Positions 42,438 through 51,438 of a DNA stretch of 64,000 bases are shown piece by piece. The notes under the pieces are model-generated. The model was given only the letters and a program-made list of their open reading frames with translations, did no database searches and had not been told where the DNA came from. Numbering within the stretch: position 1 is the first letter of the stretch; each line of letters begins with the position of its first letter. The DNA comes from Anaerohalosphaeraceae bacterium. Lineage in GTDB: Bacteria; Planctomycetota; Phycisphaerae; Sedimentisphaerales; UBA12454. The position numbers and the translations under genes were made by a program. Location of the stretch: the NCBI GenBank assembly GCA_021108375.1, contig JAIORA010000037.1:62001-126000 (forward strand), given 5' to 3'.

Positions 42438-44423
42438 ATGAACATAGAAAAAATCGCAGCCAAACTCAGGCCTCTCATGCCATATAAGGTTGGCCACTGG
42501 ATTCGGATGATGGAATTAGCCGAGCCTGACTTAAAGGCTTTGATAGAAAAACAAATAATATCGATAGCTTACAAAACTCTCGGTGACTTCCACAACAAAA
42601 TCTTATTATCACTGCCGCCTGAGAGAAAAGCAAAGGGCTCAATCAATCTCGGCACCATTATTTATGACAAGGAAAAATGGCTTTTAGGAATTTCAACAAA
42701 TGAATTTACTCAAAACATGGCTATTTTAGGAAGGTCCGGTGCCGGCAAGACCAACGCTACCTTTTATATCCTAAGCCAGCTCATCGAAAAGAAAATACCA
42801 TTCATCTTTATGGACTGGAAGAGAACTGTCAGGCATCTTATCCCCAATTTCAAAGACAAACTGAACATCTACACTCCCGGCAGAAGCCTAGTCAAATTTC
42901 CATTCAATCCTTTTGTTGTGCCGCCTGGCATCGAATACAACGTCTATGTCAATCAATTAGTCGATGTAATGAGCCAGGCTTTTACACTGGGCGATGGCTC
43001 ACGAAGTCTCCTGCGGAAAGCAATCGCCCATATATACGCTCAGGGCAACCTTTGTCCTACGGTTAGCAATATTATCACAGAACTTGAAAAAGTCCCTGAC
43101 AGTGGCCGTGCCGGCGGCTGGAAGGTTACCGCAATGAGGGCTCTGGAAAGCTTAGAATTTGCCGAGCTTTCATCAAATGATCAGATTTCTCAAGAACAAT
43201 TAGCTAAAAAAATGCTTCATGAAAACACCGTTATCGAACTTGATGCATTAGCTGGCGAAAGTAAAAATTTTTTAATTCCAATACTTAGCCTTTGGCTGTA
43301 TTATGTAAGATTGAAATCGCAAGAACGAGAAAAGCTAAAAATCGTAATCTTCATTGAAGAAGCTCATCATGTTTTGCATAAACGGGCTCAAACTGCAAAT
43401 GAAACAATACTGGAAATGCTTTTCAGGCAGTGCAGGGAACTCGGCATAGGCATAGTAGTAATCGACCAGCATCCGCACTTACTTTCATCGGCGGCAATGG
43501 GCAATACCTACACAAGCATATTTTTAAACCAAAAGGATCCCTCAGATATTAACAAAGCAACTGCGGTATGTTTGTTGGATACCGACGAAAAAAAGTATTT
43601 CTCAATGCTCCCTGTTGGCCAGGCAATCGTCAAAATCCAGGACAGATGGATGTTGCCAATGCACATTCAACTGCCGCTTATGAATGTAAAGAAAGGTTTG
43701 GTTACCGATGCAATCTTGGCAAGATATTCCGCAATAAATAACGCAAAAACAGCAGGTTCACACCGGAATACCTCTGTGTTTAAGCATGATGTTTCTCTTT
43801 TTGCCACTGATTTTGGACAGGTTCAGCAGGTTCAGCTCTATGATATGCCCCTAAAACAACCAGCTTTAACTTTTATAGAGGATATTTTAGCCCATCCTGA
43901 CGATGGCGTAAAAAACCGCTATAAAAGATTAGGTCTTAGTATCGGCACCGCAAGTAACATCAAAGAACAATTGTTGCACCATGGCTGGATAGAGGCACAG
44001 ACAATAGATATGGGCCAAACAAGGAAGACCTGCCTGCGACTAACCAAACAGGCCAGAAATGCTCTTAACCTTGATTCCGCTTTACCTCAGCATGGCTCAA
44101 TAGTCCATGAGTACTGGAAACGATTCTATGCCCAAAGATTCGGCGAACAGGGCTGCAAAGTAGAGCTTGAAGTACCACGAAAAACATCAGGCCGAGTCGA
44201 TGTTGTCGCCAGTAAAGACGGTGAGAAAATAGCCATTGAAATTGAAACCAGCAAATCCAATTTTATCCAAAATGTGAAGCAGGATTTACTCGCCAAATAT
44301 GACAAAATCCTTGTTGTCGCAACCGATAAACTCGTCTTTGAAAAGATTGAGAAAAAACTGGCGAAAAAAGGGTTTTTAGGCATAAGTAAAATTAAGTTAA
44401 TTTTAGCATCTAAGCAGAACTAA
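42438..44423 (+). CDS. HerA/DUF87-like ATPase with C-terminal PD-(D/E)XK-like nuclease domain
   Basis: 661 residues from ATG 42438; the frame extends two codons back to TTG 42432 and neither start has a strong SD. Walker A 'GRSGAGKTN' lies at about residues 98-106, Walker B 'IVIFIEEAHHVLHKR' at about 310-324, and a sensor-like 'IVVIDQHPHLLSS' follows, as in HerA/FtsK-type DNA translocases. A winged-helix-like part ('YKRLGLSIGTASNIKEQLLHHGWIEAQT') precedes the C-terminal nuclease-like segment 'RVDVVASKDGEKIAIEIETSKSN' (D...E-x-E...K). Such ATPase-nuclease fusions are plausible defence or mobile-element proteins. Neighbours are AbiE and an integrase. Confidence 0.85.
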   Translation: MNIEKIAAKLRPLMPYKVGHWIRMMELAEPDLKALIEKQIISIAYKTLGDFHNKILLSLPPERKAKGSINLGTIIYDKEKWLLGISTNEFTQNMAILGRSGAGKTNATFYILSQLIEKKIPFIFMDWKRTVRHLIPNFKDKLNIYTPGRSLVKFPFNPFVVPPGIEYNVYVNQLVDVMSQAFTLGDGSRSLLRKAIAHIYAQGNLCPTVSNIITELEKVPDSGRAGGWKVTAMRALESLEFAELSSNDQISQEQLAKKMLHENTVIELDALAGESKNFLIPILSLWLYYVRLKSQEREKLKIVIFIEEAHHVLHKRAQTANETILEMLFRQCRELGIGIVVIDQHPHLLSSAAMGNTYTSIFLNQKDPSDINKATAVCLLDTDEKKYFSMLPVGQAIVKIQDRWMLPMHIQLPLMNVKKGLVTDAILARYSAINNAKTAGSHRNTSVFKHDVSLFATDFGQVQQVQLYDMPLKQPALTFIEDILAHPDDGVKNRYKRLGLSIGTASNIKEQLLHHGWIEAQTIDMGQTRKTCLRLTKQARNALNLDSALPQHGSIVHEYWKRFYAQRFGEQGCKVELEVPRKTSGRVDVVASKDGEKIAIEIETSKSNFIQNVKQDLLAKYDKILVVATDKLVFEKIEKKLAKKGFLGISKIKLILASKQN

Positions 44424-44690
44424 AAACAAACCAACAATAATATATCGCCTTCAATTTATTTAACGCAAATCGCCTAATTTGACAATCTCAGAATATTTGT
44501 AAAAAATGTTTTGTTGTTTAAAATAGGAAGTTCTGCCACAACCTTTTATTTCTTCGAGAGATAAAGGCAAATCTTTTTATAAATAATTTGAAATACCAAA
44601 ACATGGGATGCAAATTTCCAATTTTATTGCATAAGAATATTATATATATTATGATACTTAATAATGGCACTTGTTTAAAAGGAGACAAAC

Positions 44691-44912
44691 ATGAAAACTC
44701 CAATTAAATCAGCACCTATGTTTGCGAATAAGTTTCGCGACACCCTTGAAGATAATAACAAGACACAACGGCAAATCGCCTCCGAATGCAAAATTTCATC
44801 CTCTGCAGTAAATAGGTTATGCAAAGATGGGATAGGTTCCGAAAATCATATCTGTATGATTCTGAAAAAATTCAACTATGAGACAGTTTATCAAAACCGT
44901 AGGAAATGTTGA
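44691..44912 (+). CDS. Small HTH (XRE-like) DNA-binding protein overlapping the recombinase
   Basis: 73 residues from ATG 44691, with an excellent SD (AAAAGGAGA) 7 nt upstream. 'KTQRQIASECKISSSAVNRLCKDGI' is a helix-turn-helix of the XRE/Cro type. The last 12 codons overlap the recombinase frame (+1 shift), and the sequence after about residue 58 ('KKFNYETVYQNRRKC') looks like out-of-frame recombinase coding sequence rather than native protein. It may be a repressor or excision-control protein of the integrated element, or the 5' part of a fusion with the recombinase. Confidence 0.75.
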   Translation: MKTPIKSAPMFANKFRDTLEDNNKTQRQIASECKISSSAVNRLCKDGIGSENHICMILKKFNYETVYQNRRKC

Positions 44913-45771
44913 TTTTAAGAAAATTCAGCATAGACATGGCGAATTGTTTATACAGGCCTGTCTGGATTCTGGCAACAGCCCCGCTACTGTTCGTAAAAAA
45001 ATAGGTACGCTCAAACGAGTATTTCAGTTGACTGTGGAAAGAGGCCAATTGGATGAAAATCCTTTTAGATTTGTTCGCAAACCCAAGTCGTTTTCTAAGG
45101 CTATCAGGATATTTTCAGAGCAAGAGTGTCGAATGCTAATAAAGACAGCATTGGACACAAAGATTGGAGATTCATTCAGATGGGATATAATTTTTTTGCT
45201 GGCGTTAACTACTGCTATGAGACGAGGTGAAATACTAAATATCACATGGAAAGATATTGATTTTGAAAACAACCAAATTAATGTCGCACAAAAAAAGGAT
45301 ACTGAGTTTACATGGCAGTGGGAAATTAAGGACAAGGAACACAGACGATTGCCCCTTACAGAAGAAGTTAGCAAACTGTTGACTAAGCACCACAACCAGC
45401 AGCCTGAAAGCTTTCCATATGTCTTTGTTTTGCCTCAAAGATATGAACGCATTCAAAAGCTAAGGAAAGAGGGTAAATGGAGCCAGCGTAAAGCATCATG
45501 TCCTGCCAATAATTTCCGACGTCAATTCCAGCTGATTTTGTCGCATGCAGGTATTGAAGATGGCGAGTTCCATGACTTAAGAAGGACCTGTATAACAAAC
45601 TGGTTCCGGAACGGCCTGAGTGAATACGATGTGATGACAATGGCCGGTCATTCATCTTTTGAGACGACAAGAAAATTTTACCTTGCCGTCAGAAATGACT
45701 TGCTTGAAAAGACAAAAGCCGCAAGTAGCAAAGCTTTGTCCAATATGTCTGTTGCAAATCTGTTGCAGTAG
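44878..45771 (+). CDS. Tyrosine recombinase/integrase, N-terminally short
   Basis: 297 residues from ATG 44878, which lacks an SD; the frame is closed upstream by TGA at 44863. The catalytic domain is complete: Arg115 ('TAMRRGEIL'), Lys153 ('KDKEHRRLP'), His232/Arg235 ('FHDLRRT'), His258 ('MAGHSS') and Tyr268 ('KFYLAV'). The core-binding domain begins in its middle ('VGNVDFKKIQHRHGELFI'), so roughly 60-80 N-terminal residues of a typical phage-type integrase are missing. It ends 68 nt from the 3' end of tRNA-fMet, the expected position for an island integrase. Confidence 0.88.
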   Translation: MRQFIKTVGNVDFKKIQHRHGELFIQACLDSGNSPATVRKKIGTLKRVFQLTVERGQLDENPFRFVRKPKSFSKAIRIFSEQECRMLIKTALDTKIGDSFRWDIIFLLALTTAMRRGEILNITWKDIDFENNQINVAQKKDTEFTWQWEIKDKEHRRLPLTEEVSKLLTKHHNQQPESFPYVFVLPQRYERIQKLRKEGKWSQRKASCPANNFRRQFQLILSHAGIEDGEFHDLRRTCITNWFRNGLSEYDVMTMAGHSSFETTRKFYLAVRNDLLEKTKAASSKALSNMSVANLLQ

Positions 45772-45781
45772 GGGTATTAGA

Positions 45782-45828
45782 CAAAAAAAACCTGCTATTG
45801 CTCGATTTTAACTCTTGCAACAACAGGC
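45782..45828 (-). terminator. Rho-independent terminator after tRNA-fMet
   Basis: On the - strand an imperfect stem (CCTGTTGTTGCAAGAG against CGAGCAATAGCAGG, loop TTAAAAT) is followed directly by eight T (complement of the A-run at 45783-45790). It lies just after the tRNA and closes the ribosomal/alpha-operon transcript. Confidence 0.75.
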
Positions 45829-45838
45829 ACTTAGCTAA

Positions 45839-45912
<74 letters not shown>

Positions 45913-45955
45913 ATAAGTTAAACCCAATAGTAACAGAACAAAAACGAAATAGCAA

Positions 45956-46375
45956 TCAAAGTTCCGCACAAATTTTTTCAGCTAACTGCTCAGCAATACC
46001 ATCTTCATAACTAAACGACGGCCAGCTATTGAAAACGCCATCACCTGTCATTCTTGGTATTATGTGAAAATGGACATGGTCAACCAACTGTCCGGCTGCC
46101 CTGCCATTATTACACAAAACATTATAACCGTCCGCTGCTACCGCTCGCGAAACAGCTCCGGCCAACCTGCCCAAAACCAGACTCACTGCTGCCAAAATAT
46201 CCGACGGACAATCAGCGAGCTTATCATAATGGGATTTTGGAATCAACAACGTGTGCCCAAAACTTACTGGGTTAACATCCATAAAAGCAAGAACATTGTC
46301 ATCTTCATAAATTCTCACTGAGGGCAATTGCCCTGAAACAATTTTACAAAAAATACAATCTTGCTTTACTACCAT
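45956..46375 (-). CDS. HIT-family (histidine triad, Hint-like) hydrolase
   Basis: 139 residues. 'CIFCKIVSGQLPSVRIYEDD' at the N-terminus with the Cys pair of Hint-type proteins, 'HTLLIPKSHY', and the catalytic histidine triad 'LVDHVHFHIIPR'. Members hydrolyse purine nucleoside phosphoramidates such as adenylated lysine; this one is cytoplasmic. It follows rplQ by 12 nt and probably shares the ribosomal transcript, which is an unusual partner. The gene ends 43 nt before tRNA-fMet. Confidence 0.93.
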   Translation of the reverse strand: MVVKQDCIFCKIVSGQLPSVRIYEDDNVLAFMDVNPVSFGHTLLIPKSHYDKLADCPSDILAAVSLVLGRLAGAVSRAVAADGYNVLCNNGRAAGQLVDHVHFHIIPRMTGDGVFNSWPSFSYEDGIAEQLAEKICAEL

Positions 46376-46387
46376 ACTTGATAAACC

Positions 46388-46912
46388 TTACTCGGTCGCC
46401 TGTTCTGGAACCTCATCTGTCTCTGCAACCTTAGTTTCTTTAGATTCAGCGACAGCCTTTACAGTCTCAGCCTTTTTCTTCTTCGACTTAGCCTTTGGCT
46501 CAACCTTTTCATCAACACCGACAAGTTGAAGCAGTGCGAGTTGGCCATTATCGCCAAGCCTGTTTTTGGAAAGCCTGATAATTCTCGTATAGCCACCGTT
46601 CCTGTCAAGAAAACGTGGGCCAATTTCGCTGAAAAGTTTCCCTATTACGGTACCTTTCTTTTCGTAACCCTTATCGGTTTGCTCGACAATGTTACGATTT
46701 CCAAGTATCGCGATAGCGCGTCTTCTGGATGCAAGATCCCCCTTCCTCGCAAGTGTTATCAGTTTTTCAGCAAAACTCTTTACGTGTTTTGCTTTTTGCA
46801 CAGTAGTACTGATAGTCTCATGCTCAAAAAGTGAAGCAGCTAAATTCCTTCGCATCGCCAGGCGATGTTCGCTTGTTCTATTAAGTTGTCCACCAGCAAT
46901 TCTGTGCCGCAT
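46388..46912 (-). CDS. rplQ: 50S ribosomal protein L17 with long charged tail
   Basis: 174 residues. Residues 1-118 are L17 ('MRHRIAGGQLNRTSEHRLAM', 'ETISTTVQKAKHVKSFAEKLI', 'GGYTRIIRLSKNRLGDNGQLA'). The last 50 residues form a Lys/Ala/Glu-rich low-complexity tail absent from E. coli L17 (127 aa). It closes the alpha-operon part of the cluster after rpoA, its normal position. L17 binds 23S rRNA near the exit tunnel. Confidence 0.97.
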   Translation of the reverse strand: MRHRIAGGQLNRTSEHRLAMRRNLAASLFEHETISTTVQKAKHVKSFAEKLITLARKGDLASRRRAIAILGNRNIVEQTDKGYEKKGTVIGKLFSEIGPRFLDRNGGYTRIIRLSKNRLGDNGQLALLQLVGVDEKVEPKAKSKKKKAETVKAVAESKETKVAETDEVPEQATE

Positions 46913-46950
46913 ATTTAAAATTCCTCAAAAAATCAAATCCAAAACTAAAA

Positions 46951-47952
46951 CTACTCTAAATCTGTCATACCCAGCGAAAGCCCCATATCAGCAAGCTTGC
47001 GTTTTATTTCTCTAAGACTGGTTTTGCCAAAACTTCTGAGCTTAAGTAACTCAGACTCTGTTAATCTGACCATCTGACCAACAGTATCAATATGGCTTGC
47101 CTCAAGGCAATTGTTGGCACGAACACTTAACTCAAGCTCCTGTATCGGAGTGTTAATTTTGGCGAGGAGTTCCTCGTCAATACCCTGTTCCTGTTCAACT
47201 TCGGCAACGTCAGCTTGGGCAACTGTATCCTGGCCCAATTCAAAATACTCGACAAACGGATTAACATGTTTACGCAAAATCTTAGCCGCTTCGACCAATG
47301 CCATCTCAGGCGTAACCGTTCCATTTGTCCAAATTTCTAAAATCAACCGGTCATAATTGGTCTTCTGGCCCACGCGAGTATCTTCTGTTTTGTAGCGAAC
47401 GCGTGTTACAGGCGAATAAATCGCATCAACCTCAATAATGCCAAGTTCCTGTTCGAACCTGTCCACTTCGGCAAGCCTTTCAGCCGCTGGAGAATAACCT
47501 CTACCAGTCTTAACCGTAAGCTCCATCGAAAATTCAATATCTTCAGTGAGCGTTGCCAAAACATAGTCAGGAGTAACTATCTCTATCGAAGAGTCCGTCT
47601 GTAACTGGCCGGCAGTTACCACTCCGGCTTTGTTGGCCGAGACGGTTATAACTTTAGGTTCATCGCAGGTTTTTCTGACGACCATATTTTTTACATTTAG
47701 AACTATTTCTGTTATGTCTTCCTTAACACCTTTTATACTGGTAAATTCATGGTCAGCACCAGCAATCTTAACCGTAGTTACCGCAGCACCTTCGAGAGAA
47801 GACAGCAATACTCTGCGAAGACTGTTACCAATCGTCGTGCCGAAACCATGCTCAAATGGCTCTACACAAAACTTACCATATGTATCGATAGAAATATGCC
47901 CATCTCTCTCAACGCGAGTTGGCAGTTCTAAACCTCTCCATGTCATTCTCAT
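46951..47952 (-). CDS. rpoA: RNA polymerase alpha subunit
   Basis: 333 residues from ATG 47952, chosen because GGAGG lies 7 nt upstream; the open frame extends to 48012 without support. The N-terminal domain has 'GFGTTIGNSLRRVLLSSLEG' and the assembly segment 'KGVKEDITEIVLNVKN'. The C-terminal domain has the helix-hairpin-helix signature 'SVRANNCLEASHIDTVGQMV' and 'LRSFGKTSLREIKRKL'. It lies between rpsD and rplQ as in most bacteria. Confidence 0.98.
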   Translation of the reverse strand: MRMTWRGLELPTRVERDGHISIDTYGKFCVEPFEHGFGTTIGNSLRRVLLSSLEGAAVTTVKIAGADHEFTSIKGVKEDITEIVLNVKNMVVRKTCDEPKVITVSANKAGVVTAGQLQTDSSIEIVTPDYVLATLTEDIEFSMELTVKTGRGYSPAAERLAEVDRFEQELGIIEVDAIYSPVTRVRYKTEDTRVGQKTNYDRLILEIWTNGTVTPEMALVEAAKILRKHVNPFVEYFELGQDTVAQADVAEVEQEQGIDEELLAKINTPIQELELSVRANNCLEASHIDTVGQMVRLTESELLKLRSFGKTSLREIKRKLADMGLSLGMTDLE

Positions 47953-48083
47953 ATATCGGCCTCCTAAAATATAGGCAATTGTTCTCAGTTGTCCCGACGG
48001 GGGCCATCCCATCGTACTACTATCTGTTAACTGCCAGTGAAATTACTATGTTTTTAATCCTAAACGGATGTAACCAACAATCA

Positions 48084-48716
48084 TTACCTCGAACAGAATT
48101 CAACAACCAGTTGCTCTTCTATTGGCAACTGCACATCTTCACGCGAAGGCAGAGCCACAATTGTCGCCGCAGGAGCGCTGGCATCAAGCTGAAGCCAACC
48201 CTGTGTTGTGAAGTTTGAATTAGTTTCAAGCTGCTCTTTGATTCTTTTCTTACTTTTTTCCGAAGACTTTATCGTTATCTTATCTCCAATGTTCACGGTG
48301 AAGTCGGGAATGTCCACCTTTCGGCCGCCAACATGAATATGGCCGTGGCTAATAAGCTGCCTTGCGGATTTTCTTGAAGGCGCAAAATTCAACTTATAAA
48401 TAACATTGTCAAGACGCCTTTCGAGCAGGGTAAGCAATTGCTCGCCGGTATTGCCTTTAATCCGTTCAGCCTCTTTGAAATAACGGCTAAACTGTTTTTC
48501 GGCAACGCCGTAATAACGTTTAACCTTTTGTTTTTCACGAAGCCGAACTCCGTAATCACTGTTTTTGCTACGTTTCCAGCCGTGCATACCTGGTGCAAGA
48601 TTACGCTGACGCTTTTCGACAGGACACTTTGCAGTCTCACAACGAAAGCCCTTCAGCATTAATTTCATACCTTCACGACGGCAAAGCTTACAGGATGAAT
48701 CAAGATAACGTCCCAT
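48084..48716 (-). CDS. rpsD: 30S ribosomal protein S4 (zinc-binding form)
   Basis: 210 residues. The N-terminal Cys cluster (C-K-L-C-R-R ... C-E-T-A-K-C) is the Zn-binding form. The S4 RNA-binding domain is clear ('LERRLDNVIYKLNFAPSRKSARQLISHGHIHVGGRKVDIP'-type segment; read here as 'SRKSARQLISHGHIHVGG'). The protein helps nucleate 30S assembly and in many bacteria regulates its own operon. A 110-bp gap separates it from rpsK and 131 nt separate it from the rpoA start. Confidence 0.98.
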   Translation of the reverse strand: MGRYLDSSCKLCRREGMKLMLKGFRCETAKCPVEKRQRNLAPGMHGWKRSKNSDYGVRLREKQKVKRYYGVAEKQFSRYFKEAERIKGNTGEQLLTLLERRLDNVIYKLNFAPSRKSARQLISHGHIHVGGRKVDIPDFTVNIGDKITIKSSEKSKKRIKEQLETNSNFTTQGWLQLDASAPAATIVALPSREDVQLPIEEQLVVEFCSR

Positions 48717-48826
48717 ACTTTATATTTGCTCCAAATTTCAAATTCAATTATTTGCCCTACCTGCTAAAATCTGCTGGCGGCAATTTTAAGTCTCAATCTT
48801 TTGTTCTAACTTTTGCCTTAACTAAT

Positions 48827-49198
48827 TTACACTCTTCTGCGTTTAGGAGGTCTGCAACCATTATGAGGAATAGGAGTAACATCCTCTATGGACGAAATTC
48901 TCAGGCCGGCAGACTGCATAGCCGAAATTGCCGACTCACGTCCTGAGCCTGGACCTTTAACCCTTACCTCAACTTCGCGAATACCAAATCTCTTTGCGGC
49001 GTTAGCACATTTTTCGCCAGCTCTCTGAGCGGCGAAAGGTGTGCTTTTACGCGACCCCTTGAACCCGACAGTGCCGCCGGAATCTCTACAAATAGTATCG
49101 CCGTTTGCATCGGTTATTGTTATAAGCGTATTGTTGAATGTCGCTCTGATATGAACAACACCCTTAACAACATTTCTTCTTATCTTTCCCTTAGCCAT
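48827..49198 (-). CDS. rpsK: 30S ribosomal protein S11
   Basis: 123 residues, normal length. Typical segments: '[20 protein letters not shown]', '[20 protein letters not shown]', '[19 protein letters not shown]' and '[18 protein letters not shown]' at the C-terminus. S11 forms the platform of the small subunit next to the Shine-Dalgarno helix. It follows rpsM after 25 nt. Confidence 0.98.
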   Translation of the reverse strand: MAKGKIRRNVVKGVVHIRATFNNTLITITDANGDTICRDSGGTVGFKGSRKSTPFAAQRAGEKCANAAKRFGIREVEVRVKGPGSGRESAISAMQSAGLRISSIEDVTPIPHNGCRPPKRRRV

Positions 49199-49223
49199 TG
49201 ATTCGATAATCCTCGATCAAAAA

Positions 49224-49607
49224 TTAACGTAATTCTTTAACGCCCCTCTTGCCGGCAACAGTTTTCTTCTTGCCTTTGCGGGTACGGGCATTACTCTGGG
49301 TCTGCTGACCACGAACAGGCATACCCCTGCGATGACGCAAACCTCTATAACAACCAATATCACGAAGCCTTGCGATATTCTGTGAAACCTGTCTCCTAAG
49401 CTGACCTTCAACAACATAGTCACGGTCAATTATCTGTGCGATTTTGCTAACCTCGTCCTCGGTGAGCTTGCCTGCGTGAATCTCCGGCTCAATGCCAAGC
49501 TCTTTAATAATCTTGGCGGCAGAAAATCTGCCAATCCCGTGGATATAGGTCAGTGCTATCCAGACACACTTATTATTAGGAACATCAGTACCAACTATAC
49601 GCGGCAT
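49224..49607 (-). CDS. rpsM: 30S ribosomal protein S13
   Basis: 127 residues, normal length. '[20 protein letters not shown]' at the N-terminus, '[14 protein letters not shown]', '[20 protein letters not shown]' and a basic C-terminal tail that contacts tRNA. It is preceded by rpmJ with a 25-nt gap, the usual infA-rpmJ-rpsM arrangement. Confidence 0.98.
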   Translation of the reverse strand: MPRIVGTDVPNNKCVWIALTYIHGIGRFSAAKIIKELGIEPEIHAGKLTEDEVSKIAQIIDRDYVVEGQLRRQVSQNIARLRDIGCYRGLRHRRGMPVRGQQTQSNARTRKGKKKTVAGKRGVKELR

Positions 49608-49632
49608 AACAAAACCTCTCTTGCTTTAAATA

Positions 49633-49749
49633 TTAGCCCTGCCTCTGTTTGTGACGCGGATCTGCCGAACAAATCACGCGAACAACACCCTTACGGCGAA
49701 TAACCTTACAATTTTCACATATACGCTTTACAGAACTTCTAACTTTCAT
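49633..49749 (-). CDS. rpmJ: 50S ribosomal protein L36 (zinc-binding form)
   Basis: 38 residues, too short for ordinary ORF cut-offs. The sequence starts '[19 protein letters not shown]' and ends 'DPRHKQRQG'; Cys11, Cys14, Cys27 and His33 form the Zn site of C+ L36. ATG 49749, stop TAA 49633-49635. It lies 21 nt after infA, with GGTG-type SD upstream. Confidence 0.97.
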   Translation of the reverse strand: MKVRSSVKRICENCKVIRRKGVVRVICSADPRHKQRQG

Positions 49750-49770
49750 AACTACACCTTCTATTTTCTT

Positions 49771-49986
49771 TTAATGTCGCAGAGTAACTCTGCCTTTAGT
49801 CAAATCGTAAGGCGACATCTCAACCGTTACCGTATCGCCGGCAAGAATCCGTATAAAATGCATTCGCATTTTACCTGAAACGTGCGCCATAATAATATGG
49901 CCGTTCTCAAGCTCAACCTTGAACATCGCATTCGGCAATGCTTCAAGAACTTTGCCTTCAACTTTTATCGCTTCTTTTTTTGACAT
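49771..49986 (-). CDS. infA: Translation initiation factor IF-1
   Basis: 71 residues from ATG 49986; a TTG three codons upstream is the alternative. The S1/OB fold is clear: '[20 protein letters not shown]', '[20 protein letters not shown]', '[20 protein letters not shown]'. It blocks the A site during initiation. It follows map by 11 nt, the normal secY-adk-map-infA order. Confidence 0.97.
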   Translation of the reverse strand: MSKKEAIKVEGKVLEALPNAMFKVELENGHIIMAHVSGKMRMHFIRILAGDTVTVEMSPYDLTKGRVTLRH

Positions 49987-49997
49987 TATATCCAAAG

Positions 49998-50774
49998 CTA
50001 TATTGTTAATACATCATTACCACTTCGCGAGACTGCTATCGTATGCTCAAAATGAGCCGACGGCCTGGAGTCTTTAGTTGCCACAGTCCAGCCGTCCTTT
50101 AGAGTTACCACTTCCGCAGTTCCCATATTAATCATCGGTTCAACCGCAATGACCATCCCCTCGGCAAGAAAGATGTCATTTCTCAGCAAATCCTTATTGA
50201 CAAAATTCTGTACCTTTGGGTCTTCGTGCATCTGTGTGCCTATGCCGTGACCAACAAACTCTCTTACTACCGAAAAACCAGCAGATTCGGCACAACGCTG
50301 CATTTGAGCGGCCACACTACTCCACTTAACGCCCGGCCTCATTTGCTCAACAGCAATATCAAGCACTCTTTTAGTCGTATCGACCAGCTTCTGTTTATCG
50401 GCATCAATCTGGCCGATGGGTATCGTAACAGCCGAATCACCACAGTAGCCATTTAGCTTGACTCCGAAATCAACGCTCAGAATATCACCTTCTTTTAATA
50501 CTGTCTTTTCCGAAGGAATACCGTGAACAACCTGCTCGTTAAGCGATGCACATATCGCTGCCGGAAAAGGCTTTTTTGCGAACGGGCTTTTAACACCCTT
50601 AAAAAGCGTTGCCGCTCCATACTCGGCAGATATTTTCTCTGCAATAGTATTAAGCTCGGCAGTACTCATTCCCGGCACTGCAATCTCTCTAAGTTTTGAA
50701 AGAACCTCAGCAACAACCGCCCCCGCTCTTCTCATCAGTTCTATTTCTCTTTTGCTGCGAAGCGTTATTGCCAT
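49998..50774 (-). CDS. map: Type I methionine aminopeptidase
   Basis: 258 residues from ATG 50774 ('[18 protein letters not shown]'), 7 nt after the adk stop; the frame upstream overlaps adk and is not needed. Metal ligands of the pita-bread fold are visible: '[20 protein letters not shown]' (two Asp), '[16 protein letters not shown]' (His), '[15 protein letters not shown]' (Glu) and '[11 protein letters not shown]' (Glu). It removes the initiator Met from new proteins. Confidence 0.97.
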   Translation of the reverse strand: MAITLRSKREIELMRRAGAVVAEVLSKLREIAVPGMSTAELNTIAEKISAEYGAATLFKGVKSPFAKKPFPAAICASLNEQVVHGIPSEKTVLKEGDILSVDFGVKLNGYCGDSAVTIPIGQIDADKQKLVDTTKRVLDIAVEQMRPGVKWSSVAAQMQRCAESAGFSVVREFVGHGIGTQMHEDPKVQNFVNKDLLRNDIFLAEGMVIAVEPMINMGTAEVVTLKDGWTVATKDSRPSAHFEHTIAVSRSGNDVLTI

Positions 50775-50781
50775 TTTTTTC

Positions 50782-51438
50782 TCATACCGCCACAAGACCA
50801 TCAAGCATACTAAAAACTTCTGCCGTTATCTTGTCAATCTCATTATCTGCGTTAACATTAAATATCTTATAGCCACTCTTCTTATAATAACCCACAACCG
50901 CCGCTGTCTGGGCGTGATAGGTTACGAGTCTGTTTTTAACAACTTCCGGCTTATCATCAGGCCTCTGGACAAGTTCCTGGTCGGAACATTTATCACAAAA
51001 ACCATCTTTTTTCGGCTTCAGCGTCTCAAGGTGATAAACCTCACCGCAAGCGGGGCAACTTCTTCTGCCGGTCAAACGGTTCTCTATCACTGCATCTTCT
51101 ATCTGCAAATTGACAATCGCATCAATTTTCTTGTTTTCACTATCTAAAGCCTTGTCCAGCTCAACCGCCTGAACAGTCGTCCTCGGAAAACCGTCAAGCA
51201 CGCATCCACCATCAGAAGCGTTTATGGCCGAGACCATCATAGATATAATGACATCGTCCGGAACCAACTGGCCGCTATCCATAAAGCTCTGAGCTTTTTT
51301 GCCAAGTTCGCTGCCGTCGCTGCGTTCTTTTCTCAATATGTCGCCACTGGACAAATGAGTCAGATTGTACTTCTCGATGATGCGTTTACACTGAGTACCT
51401 TTGCCCGCTCCCGGAGGTCCTAACAATACAATTATCAT
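50782..51438 (-). CDS. adk: Adenylate kinase with four-Cys zinc LID
   Basis: 218 residues. The P-loop is 'GPPGAGKGTQCKRIIEKYN', followed by 'HLSSGDILR' and 'GCVLDGFPRTTVQA'. The LID carries C-P-A-C-G and C-D-K-C, the four-Cys zinc site usual in Gram-positive and many environmental phyla. It interconverts AMP, ADP and ATP. Its ATG overlaps the secY stop (TGATG). Confidence 0.97.
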   Translation of the reverse strand: MIIVLLGPPGAGKGTQCKRIIEKYNLTHLSSGDILRKERSDGSELGKKAQSFMDSGQLVPDDVIISMMVSAINASDGGCVLDGFPRTTVQAVELDKALDSENKKIDAIVNLQIEDAVIENRLTGRRSCPACGEVYHLETLKPKKDGFCDKCSDQELVQRPDDKPEVVKNRLVTYHAQTAAVVGYYKKSGYKIFNVNADNEIDKITAEVFSMLDGLVAV

